The notes beneath the pieces are model-generated. The model searched no databases. It was not told where the DNA came from and worked only from the letters and a program-made list of their open reading frames with translations. Positions 34,829-45,600 of a stretch of 64,000 nt of DNA are shown piece by piece; the stretch's first letter is position 1; each line of letters starts with the position of its first letter. Both the position numbers and the translations under genes were made by a program. Location: positions 18,610,254 to 18,674,253 of the forward strand of contig NC_064555.1 of assembly GCF_023856365.1 (NCBI RefSeq). Direction: 5' to 3'. Source of the stretch: Brienomyrus brachyistius (taxonomy: Eukaryota; Chordata; Actinopteri; Osteoglossiformes; Mormyridae).

Positions 34829-35996
34829 GACAAATTGCAGAAGACCCTGGGTCTCCTGGAGCCGACACCTTATTGTGATGGGGGGGGGTTTGCGTGTTCC
34901 AATGAAGTTTCCTGGGGCTTTATGCCCCTGGTAGGGTCACCCAAGGTAAACAGGTCCTGGGTGAGGAACCAGATGAAGTGCGGCTCAAAAGACCCCTTAT
35001 GATGAATAAAAAAATGGACTCCCTTGCCCAGGCACGGATCACTGCCCCCCCCCCCCCCCGGAGCCAGGCCTGGGGGTGGGGCTCGATGGTGAGCGGCTGG
35101 TGGCCAGGCCTGCATCCATGGGGCCTGGTCGGGCACAGCCCGAAGAAGGCATGTGGGTCCCCCCTCCAATGGGCTCACCACCTGTAGGAGGAGCATAGGG
35201 GTCGGGTGCAGTGTGAGTTGGGCAGTGGCCAAAGGCGGGACCTTGGCAGTCTGATCCTCGGCTGCAGAAGCTAGCTCTAGGGACATGGAATGTCACCTCT
35301 CTGGCGGGGAAGGAGCCTGAGCTGGTGAGGTTGTGAACCGCGAGGTTGTGAGGTTCCAACTAGATACAGTCGGGCTCACCTCGACGCACGGCTTGGGCTC
35401 CGGAACCAGTCTCCTTGAGGGGGGTTGGACACTCTTCCATTCTGGGGTTGCTCATGAGGAGAGGCGCCGAGCAGGGGTGGGCATACTTATTGCCCCCTGG
35501 CTGGGCGCCTGTACATTGACGTTTACCACAGTGGACGAGGGGGTAGCCTCCCTTCGCCTTCAGGTGGGGGGATGGGTAATGACTGTAGTTTGCGCTTATG
35601 TGCCAAGCAGCAGTTCAGAATACCCACCCTTTTTGGAGTCCTTGGAAGGGGTGTTGGAGAGCGCTCCTCCTGGGGACTCTCTTGTTCTGCTGGGGGACTT
35701 CAATGCTCACGTGGGCAATGACAGTGAGACCTGGAGGGATGTGATTGGGAGGAACAAAGCCCCCAATTTGAAACCGAGTGGTGTTTTGTTATTGGACTTC
35801 TGTGCCCGTCACAAATTATCCGTAATGAACACCATGTTCAAGCATAAGGGTGTGCAATTGGCACCAGGACACCCTGGGCCGCAGTTCAATGATCGACTTT
35901 GTGGTCATGTCATTGGACTTGCGGTCACATGTATTGGACATTCGGGTGAGGAGATGGGAGGAGCTGTCAACCGATCACCACCTGGTGGTGGTGGTA

Positions 35997-36071
<75 letters not shown>

Positions 36072-37661
36072 CACCTGGCAGACCCAAGCATATAGTGCAG
36101 GTCTGCTGGGAACATCTGGCAGAATCCCCTGTCAGAAGGAGCTTCAACTCCTACTTCCTGCAGAACTTCGCCCATGTCCCGGGGGAGACAGGGGACATTA
36201 AGTCCAAATGGGCCATGTTCCGCGCCGCCATTGTGGAAGCGGCTGACTGGAGCTGTGGCCATAAGGTGGTCGATGCCTGTTGCGGCGGTAATCACTGAAC
36301 CTGCTGGTGGACACGGGCGGTGAGGGATGCCATCAAGCTGAAGAAGGAGTCCTATTGGGCCTTTTGCAGTTGCTGAGGCAAAAACTCGGGTATGGGAGGA
36401 GTTTAGCGAGACCATGGAGAACGACTTCTGGATGGCTTCAAGGAGATTGTGGTCTTGGGGGTGGACTCGCCTATTTCTGGGGCGGAGGTCGCTGAGGTGG
36501 TTAAAAAGCTCCTCGGTGGCCGGACCCCGGGAGTGAATGAGATCCGCCCAGAGTTCCTTAAGGCTCTGGATGCTGTGGGGCTGTCCTGGTTGACGCACAC
36601 CTGCAGCATCGCATGGACATCGGGAGCAGTGCCTCTGGACTGGCAGACCGGGGTGGTGGTCCCCCTCTTCAAGAAAGAGGACGGGAGGGTGTGTTCCAAC
36701 TATAGAGGGATCACACTCCTCAGCCTCCCTGGTAAGGTGTATTTGGGAGTGCTGGAGAGGAGGGTCCATTGGATAGTCGAACCTCAGATTCAGGAGGAAC
36801 AGTGTGGTTTTCACCCTGGTCATGGAACAGTGGACCAGCTCTATACTCTCGGCAGGGTCTTGGAGGGTTCATGGGAGTTTGTCCAACCACTCTACATGTG
36901 CTTTGCAGACTTGGAGAAGGCATTCGACCGCGTCCCTCGGGGAGTCCTGTGGGGACTCCGCCAGGGCTGCCCTTTGGCACCGATTCTGTTCATAACTTTT
37001 TTGGACAGAATTTCTAGGCACAGCCAGGGCGTTGAGGGTGTCCCGTTTGGTAGCCTCAGGATTAAGTCTGTGCTTTTTGCAGATGATGTGGTTCTGTTGG
37101 CCTCATCAGACCGACAGGCGGATTAGTGTGGCATCAGCAGTAATGCGGGCACTGCACTGGTCTGTCATGGTGAAGAAGGAGCTGAGCCAAAAGGCAAAGT
37201 TTTCGATTTACCAGTCGATCTACATTCCTACCCTGACCTATGGTCATGAGCTATGGGTTGTGACCGAAAGAACGAGATCGCGAATACAAGCAGCCGAAAT
37301 GAGTTTCCTCCACAGGATGGCTGGGCGCTCCCTTGGAGTGAGGAGCTCGGTCATTCGGGAGAGACTCAGAGTAGAGCCGCTGCTCCTCTGCATTGAGAGG
37401 AGCCAGATGATGGCTTGGGCATTTACTTAGGATGCCTCCTGGATGTTTCCCTGGGGAGGTGTTCTGGGCATGTCCCACTGGGAAGGACGATGTCTCTCGG
37501 CTGGCCTGGGAATGCCTCGGGATTCCCCCAGAGGAGCTGGATGAAGTGGCTGGGGAGAGGGAAGTCTGGGTTTCCCTGCTGAGACTACTGCCCCCCGCAA
37601 CCCGACCTCGGATAAGCGGAAGATGATGGATGGATGGACAAATTGCAGAAGACCCTGGGTC
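34829..37661 (+). mobile_element. Degenerate non-LTR retrotransposon (L2/CR1/Rex-type LINE) with 25-bp target-site duplication
   Basis: A LINE copies itself through RNA by target-primed reverse transcription. Identical 25-bp sequences at 34829-34853 and 37637-37661 flank the copy. Within it are pieces of an apurinic-type endonuclease (GDFNAHVGN near 35694; STDHHLV near 35966). Next come reverse transcriptase blocks: NYRGITLLSLPGKVY, FADLEKAFDRVPRGVLW, LRQGCPLAPILFITF and FADDVVLLAS (about 37076). A C-terminal part follows (YQSIYIPTLTYGHELWVVTE). The 3' end is a GATGGATGGATG tail. The copy is dead: frameshifts, a TG microsatellite at 35997-36069, a deletion joining VLWG directly to LRQGC, and a stop soon after FADD. 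The exact family is uncertain. Confidence 0.92.
35997..36069. repeat. (TG)n microsatellite inside the LINE
   Basis: About 36 TG units with occasional TA, directly after the endonuclease motif [10 protein letters not shown]. It probably grew from a GTGGTGGTGGT stretch in the element. Confidence 0.9.
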
Positions 37662-38600
37662 ATATGAACGCCATAACTCTAAAAGTAATTGATGGATCTT
37701 TTTTAAACTTCCCAGGAACATTGCATACAAGGGGAATATTTCATTTTGAGACACACTGCGCTGAAGCAGAGTCATTTAGTGGTGGCACATGAAAAGCTAC
37801 AAATTATTATTAATTGAGACTATTGTAACATCATGAAAACATATACAAACTATGCATTCTCACAAAAGTACTGTTGGCTTTGACAAACTGCATTTAATAA
37901 ATTCATTTTATATAATGTGGTGCATGAGACATTCCCCTGCTCTAGTTGCATATGTCCCAGGGGACTGTGGTGTTGCAGGCACTGGATATGTTAGAGGATG
38001 GGACTGGGTGGTAAGAGGGCTAGCGATGGAAACCTTCACTTGTTTAGGGGAGAGAGCAAGGCATAGTGAAATTGCTAAACTACCTTGTCGAGTCTGTATC
38101 GCAGGTGTAACAATACCTACCACAAGGAGTCAGTAAAACCAAATAAACGGCACTATTATGAATCATGGTTAATTTTATCGCAATTGCAGCATTAAAACTT
38201 TAGAAATTGCCAGTAAAAGGAATGAAGCTCATCGGTAAAACTAGATGCAGTGGAAAACAATTTAAAATGAAAATTATAATTGGCCAATAAATACGCTGGC
38301 TTGTCATTTTGGTACATGCAGGTGTTATAGGGCAATGGCGAGTTAAGATTAATGATTTCATGATTGAATGGATAAAAGTATTGATTTGATTAAACAAATA
38401 ACGATTCTTTATGGACTAATTCAATGTATTAATTTTTCTTCTAATACACGTTTTGTAATATGAGCCATTACCCCCACGATCCATTACTGTATAAGCGGTT
38501 AGAATATGAGTGGATTGCAAAGCTTATACATTAACCTTTATCCTTTTACAAATGCTTATAATACAGTTCGTAATTAACTGCATACTGTGTTATTCTCACA
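37662..38600. other. Intergenic sequence upstream of the CEACAM-like gene
   Basis: 37662-37790 continues the repeat that hosts the LINE. The rest is AT-rich with no recognised exon. The CEACAM-like promoter and 5' UTR should lie in or near its last few hundred bases, but no core-promoter element is clear. Confidence 0.4.
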
Positions 38601-38768
38601 AGCGGTGAAGTAAAATCTAAAGCTTTGCAGTCGTGCTTATTTCTATTTTCCTAGTTGGATTGCGTGAAAAGAGGGCGTTTCCGTACTTAGGCGCCTCGGC
38701 TGGGTGTAGCGAGTCAGTTACTGCAAGTTCTTCACTAAACTGCGATCGCAAGGCTTTGCTCATCCAAA

Positions 38769-38817
38769 ATGGATCTGAAAAACCTACATTTCGTTTTTGT
38801 GTTTTTCGCAGCTATAG
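38769..38817 (+). CDS. CEACAM-like exon 1 (signal peptide)
   Basis: ATG at 38769; ends ATAG|GTAAGA in phase 1. MDLKNLHFVFVFFAAI is a hydrophobic leader. A short leader exon ending in phase 1 is typical of Ig-superfamily genes. The true 5' end is unknown. Confidence 0.85.
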
Positions 38818-39581
38818 GTAAGAAATAAAGCTATGTTTTATTTTATTAAAATTGAACTGAAAAGTAATTCTGGCTTGAGATATGCGCACAAAAAGTGAGC
38901 GGTCCCATTTAACAGGCTACTCTTTTAAGACTAACCAATCTTTTACAAATGCTTTATAATCAAGTTATTAATTAGGTTGTATCAATTTGTAAATCATTAA
39001 TAGACAATTATAAACAAGTTATAGCACCGTTTTCTAATTTTTTTTGGGCACTACCATTTATAAATGGCTAAATGGAGCCTTAGAGTAAAGTGGTAGCCTA
39101 CCAAGTGTGCTTTTTGCCCGTTTGTGCCGTATCCGCATTGAACTTTTTGGTTAATTATATTCAGAAATATAATAATTTAATTATATTCAGATAACTGATA
39201 ATGGCTATCGTGGTATTTGATCTGGGTCGTGTTTGGATTGAACGTATTAAGGCTGAGGGACGTAACTGAACTTTGAATTTTGTGATGAGATTTACCTTGC
39301 ATATAAACAGGACATGTTCAAAAAAAGATGTAACACCAAATGTTCCCTACAATGTAATAAAATCCTGTTATTTTGACTTTATGGGACCATTTTTCAGGTT
39401 CCCACAAAGATCTGTGAATGAAATTTAAGAAAAAAATAATAATAAAATAAAAGGTCGCGTATTTAATTTGGTTACTTATGGTTAAGGTAAGGGCTGGGTG
39501 GGGTTTAAGGTTGTCCTGTTAGGATTAGAGTTTTCCCCATAGCAATGAATGGAGAGTCCCCAGAAAGATATAATTGCAAAC

Positions 39582-39630
<49 letters not shown>

Positions 39631-42600
39631 TTAGTTTCGATGAAATTCCAAATGCAGCTTATTTCCCCCTTAGCATGCTTTATTTTTACAGTTTGGGTAT
39701 AAATAGATATTGTGCAGTGTGCAGTGTGCAGGTAACCGCTGAAGTGACTTTTCCATGCATGTTAATGATGGCTGTGATCCCCGGACTCGTGGGCTGACGT
39801 GACGCTATGCCGTGATGCTTTGTGGGTCCTGCTGTGTGATATGTCTCCTTTGACTTTTCATTCCCCAGGATGCTGTGCCGGGCAGCAGCCCAGTCTCGTT
39901 AATGGCATCATGGGTGGCACTGTAACTCTACGCATCTTGAACCCCCCTTCGCCGTTTCCAAGTATCTTGAATGCTATTTGGGCCACCAGCCACGGTGGAC
40001 AGCGTGTGTCTGTAGCATCCTCTATTACTGGGATCGTGAAGTTCGACCCCACGTATGACAGCAGGGCAGCTCTGAACATCACCACAGGGTCCCTGCAGAT
40101 CAACAAACTCACGCCGAAGGACTCGGGAACTTATGATGTTACTCTGATTTTTACTGATGGTAGCATGCTGACAGAACAAACGGTCCTCAAAGTCTATGGT
40201 GAGTGGCAGCTGATTGTGTTTTACGGAGAGATAATCGAAGTTCTCTCACATGCATGGTAGCCTGGTGAGCATCTGGGAGGCCAGGTAGGCTTAGGGTTGT
40301 AGGGTTGTAGGGTTGTAGGGTTATAGGGTTGTAGGGTTGTAGGGTTATAGGGTTATAGGGTTGTAGGGTTATAGGGCTAGACAAGGCACTGCAAACAAGG
40401 CAAGGAGAGAGTTCGATATTGGAGGGGGAGGAGACAGCTTAATAATTTAAATATAATGGTCTATTTTTTTTGCTGGGGGATGGAAGGGGGACTGAAGCCA
40501 AATTAAATATTGGGAAGTACATGTCCCCCCCCCCCATTTCCTATGGCCCTGCAAACAAGCTAATCCAGAACATTCTGCTCATTTATATGACCCACGCCAG
40601 GGAATTCTCATTTAAAAGCTTAACTCGTGAGAGGAGGAAGCATTTGTTTCTTTTAACCTCCTGTAGACTTTCGGAAGTTAAAGAAAGGGTTGGGTCGTAA
40701 ATCAGTGGGGCGTGACGTAGGAGAGCGAGTTAGCAGAGGAGCTGCATGAAGTCCACAGGCATTTCTGAAGGTGTGGTAGATCTCTGGCTGTGACAGGGCG
40801 TTGCCCGAGTGCAGGACTCTGCACTGAATAAACATCTCAGTGGCGCAGCCCGCTTTAGCCGCTGTTTGTGAATTTTCAGACAGTCCCTAAAGTCTTTGAT
40901 ACAGTGACTGCGCAGTGTCCATGTTCACTTAAAGCACACTGAAATCCTATGGATATGGTGCACTGTTTAGTGAATTATCTTCTGTCATGATAATACGTGC
41001 ACATTCCTGACAGGTGCGGGAGAGATTTCTACTATTATTATAATTTATTTTGTTACACGTCTGAAAGTGATTTGATCAGGCTAAGTTTATAGTTATATAT
41101 GGCTGGACACATACTCTGGCCCGAGTGGCACATGGGGAAGGAGACAGCATGCAGTTAACATGCTCTGTCTGTATTTGCTGTTCCGCAGAGCCTGTCGCTG
41201 CCGTGTCTGTGACGGCCAATGTGACCAGCGCCGTTGAGTTCAATGACACCGTCAGCCTAACCTGCTCGGCCCAGGGCTCCGACCTCTACTTCCAGTGGTT
41301 TAACGGCAGTTCTCAGATCACGCCTAATGACCGCGTGAGCCTGACCAATGGCAACGGGACCCTCACCATCTCCAGCGTCCGGAGGTACGATCAGGGACCT
41401 CTGATCTGCACGGTGCGGAATGTCTTCATGAGCCAGAGTGCAAACATCACTTTGGACGTCAGCTGTAAGTCCCTCTGAAGCTCCGCCTGCTGTCGCACTC
41501 CACAGTCAATTCAGTATTACAGGACTAAACTACAGGAGAAGGAAACCATGAAACCTGAAATATATATTTCATATATTTGCTTTCATTTAAATTCCTGTGT
41601 CTAAGATACAGGTTTTCAGTTGTCACCGTTGAACCTGTGTTTTGCGGTTCATATGAATGCCACGGCTCTGACATAATTAGTCTTTTCCCTTGGCTATTAT
41701 TAACCTCTACTGAAGCGTTTGCTCTGCTTACTGAAATTCTTAAATATATTGGAATGTAACATGACCTGTGCATTTCAGTTGGACCCGAAAATATTTTGGT
41801 GACTGCAACTCCTCAAATAAAACTACAGACCACAGGGTCCAATGTGACCCTAAACTGCTCAGCTCAGTCCCGTCCTGCTGCATCATTCTCCTGGGCTGTC
41901 AATGGAACTGCGCTCAAAGATGTAGGCCCAGTATACAAGCTGGATAATGTTGCTGCAGACAAAAGTGGCAACTACACCTGCTGGGCCTACAACAGCAAGA
42001 CGCAGCGGTACACGGCCTCCCAGACCGTGCAGCTCACCATCCTCGGTGAGTCGGCTGGTATTCGTGGCCTTCCTCCATAGCGATGGGCTGCAGTGGGCTT
42101 TGCACACACACACACACGAAAGCTCTTCTTCTCCTGTTAGAATATTCACATGAATGTTAGTAATAATGTTTGAGTGGTGTGTGATTGTTAACGTGTCATT
42201 AGACGGTCTCTTTAAGAACTGCGCTTCAGGTGATTTTTCTGCTTTTCACTTAAACGCTCTGGGCGTGATCATTCGTGCAGGTTACTGTCTCTCGTCACTC
42301 TGTACTATGCCTTATAAACTCCTTAGTTACAAGCTGCAGGATTATATAAATATAACCGTATCTGTGTTGTTTTCAAAGCTAAATACTTTACGGCGACTTT
42401 CTAATTTCTTTGTTTCTGCGTCCTAAAGCCTATTGTGTATTTCTAATTATCCTGACAGCTAAAAAGTATTTAACTGTACACAAGTGATGTCACCTTTTCC
42501 TGTTTGCTGCTGGAGTACCTGTGCACGTTACGGCTGATTAGCTCGGCTAGTTGTTCCTTCTTTGGAGACGCCGCACGCGTTTCACCGGGCTGCAGGTGTA

Positions 42601-45600
42601 GAGTGCTGTATAGCGACATGGTGCTTCATATTCATGTACGGAGTCCCCTCCATTGCTGCTCTCTGGGCGACTGTGGCAGGCTGTAATTCCAGCAATTCTG
42701 TGAATGCACACACCTGTCGTTTATGGCCGGTATCGGTTCTGAGGATATTAATTAAAGTGATGATTAAAGATCGCCACTGTGGAACTGGGATTTCATCTGC
42801 TCTTCGTTGTGATCTCTTCTTTGCCCCTGTGCAGAGAAAATATCTAACACTAAGATCGTGGGCCCATCGACGCCACTTATAGCTGGCAATAGCTCGGCTA
42901 ACCTGACGTGTCAAACCAAATCCGGCTCCCTCAACACCATGGAGTGGCTGAAGGATGGAAAGCCGCTGGTTCCCAGCAGCTCTGTCACCGTCTCTGCAGA
43001 TAAGATGTCCTTATTCATCAGCTCTGTCCAGCGAACAGACCAGGGCGAGTATCAGTGTAAAGTCACCAATCCTGTCAGCACAGACACCGCAAGCTACAGA
43101 ATGACTGTCACTTGTGAGTATAAAGATGATATCTGTATTGTAACTTTGTCCCTTTGGAACCGTACTCTCTGCATACTGGTTTTTCCTCACATTGGATTCC
43201 AGTTTCCTGCTATATTGGGAAATAAGTGGGCGTTTGACACGTGCTGACCTCTCGCTGTCAGCGTACCAGGCGCCCAACATATTGCTACACTAACAGCTCT
43301 GGTGGGGCTACAAAAATCACGCTATTCACACCCAGGACCAAGCTGTATCTACGCAGGTGTTTAGCTTTAGGTTTTCAGTTTCTCTGATTAGAATGTTTTC
43401 TGTGTCATGGCGTTTGGCATGTGGCTCGTCATGTCTAATCTAATCTTAGCCCGGTGTTTCTGTGCAGACACCTGTGACATGTGTGTGCGCAGTGATTCAG
43501 GGGAGGGGGCCACCACACCCTGTGCCAGGCTCCTAACACTGCAGTCCTTCCATGAAACTCATTTCTGCAGCTTTTGCCCATGCAGAAAAGAGTGCATGGA
43601 GAAAGGGAATCTGAACACGCCTCTCTGTGAGGTCTCTTGGCCGTTATTTGAGTTACATGCACCGATTGGGCAAATCTAAAGGCCCATTTTCCGACTGAGA
43701 AGTGCACCGTGCCTGTAGGGAACGGCTGCTGTTTATGCCCCGAGAGCAAACAGAGGTGGCAAAAACTTCAGCAACTGAAAAATAACTTGATTGGCACAGC
43801 GTGAAGGTGCCCAGGCGAGGCGGAGGTGTGATTAGCTTTAATGGATTGAGTGTGTTACAGACGGCCCGGACAAGGCCCACGTGGAGGGAGTGGGCGCAGT
43901 GGAGGTGGGCGCCAGTGTTCACCTCGACTGCGTCGTCGAGTCGGCGCCTGGCTGCAACTTCAGCTGGACGTTCAACGGCACAACAAAAGACGTGACATCG
44001 CCGAAGTACGTCATAACGAGCACTGCGTACAGCGACACCGGCATTTACGCCTGCCAGGCCCGGAACGTGGTGACGGGCATGACCGCCAAGTCCTTGCCCC
44101 ACATGCTTGCTGTGAAAGGTGAGACGTCACACGAGCCCGGCAGTGCTGGCTCCGGTGGGGGGGAGCGGCCTTAAAGGGGGGGGGGGGGGGGGAGCGGCCT
44201 TAAAGGGCGGGATGGCCACAGCAGTCCAAAACCTTCCAGGCAAACAGCTTTCATTTGTTCTTTCTTGCCACTAAAACAAACTTTATCTGGCAATGAAGCT
44301 ACCACAGCAGGTCACGCCATGGGGGGGGGGGACGTTCCCCTCATCGAAATGAGCCAATTTGTGCCCCCCACCAAAAGACACTGTCTTTTGTTTGATTTAA
44401 ACTGAATATTTTTTAAATGTAGCCATTCATCCTAAAACAAATAAGCCTGGTCTACCCTTGCCCCCCGATCGACAATTTACCCCCCTACAAATATGTTTGT
44501 GTTTATATGCTACATGAGCTCTGCAGTAATGAGTGCAGCACATCACCCAGGTGCTGCCGTATGTGTCAGGCTGCTGGGGAGGTGAGGGTGGCGTTTTCGG
44601 GCCGCATCGCCAAGCGTGACCCTGCCTTGTGTTTCTGCCCAGAGAAGGGGACCCTGCCGGAGCCGCTCTCGGGGGGGTCCATCGCGGGCATCATTATCGG
44701 GGTCCTGGTGGCCATCATTCTCATCACCATCATCGCCAAATGCCTCATGAAGCGCAGGAAGTAAGTGCACCTCCTCAGGCCGAGCAGCCTCCCAGGTCTC
44801 CTCCCCGCTCCTGCTCTCCTGGCGCCACATTCTCCTCTCCTCATTCCCACTCCTCCTGCATCCGCTTCTGCATCTCTGCATGCATCATGCTGCTGCCCTT
44901 TTATATGGGGTGATCACTCTTCAGGCAGAGTATGAAGGATTTTAAGGAGGGTTGGAAAATTAGCTGGTCCAGAAATACCTCATTATAATACAGTTTTTTT
45001 TTTTTTGGAATTTAGAAATATGTCAGTTTTATGTCGAAACTTTGATGGCTGTGCTGCTTATGATCTGACCCACTGATTCTGAGTTATTTTAATCTTCACA
45101 CCTTTATATTATACGCCTGACTAGACAGTCATAACTGAGCGTTTATTGAATGTGGCTGGCCTGTACTTTAGGGTACAGAAATACATCGGATATCTGAATA
45201 TTTTAATATCTTTTTTCTGTTTAATCACTTACCTAATTTCTTAGTTTTTCCATATTATAATTGTATAGTTTTCTTGTTTTAACCATAAAAATATTGAAGT
45301 ACTTTCTAATATTATTGAAAAATATGGAGATTTAAAAAATATATTTATTATTTAGAATTTTTAATTTTTATCAGTAAAACAGACGGCTGTAATGACTGTA
45401 AAATGGCGCACATTCTCAAGCCGACAAATTTGTTGTTTGTTGTGAATAGTATCAGTGGCATTTGAGACGCAGTGGCCATGGCAAATCACTAACATGCTTG
45501 CAGCAGGATACGATTTATGCTCTGAAGATTTCCACACATTATTAGGCATGACAAATAAAGGGCGTTATTCCCAGAATTATTGAGGAATTCAATTATTCTG

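Noticed and set aside
35333..37430. Host gene with an endonuclease/reverse transcriptase
   Set aside because: Motif order, broken frames, GATGGATG tail and target-site duplication show a dead LINE copy.
40289..40378. True vertebrate telomere tract
   Set aside because: The unit is an octamer, only about 90 bp long, and sits inside an intron.
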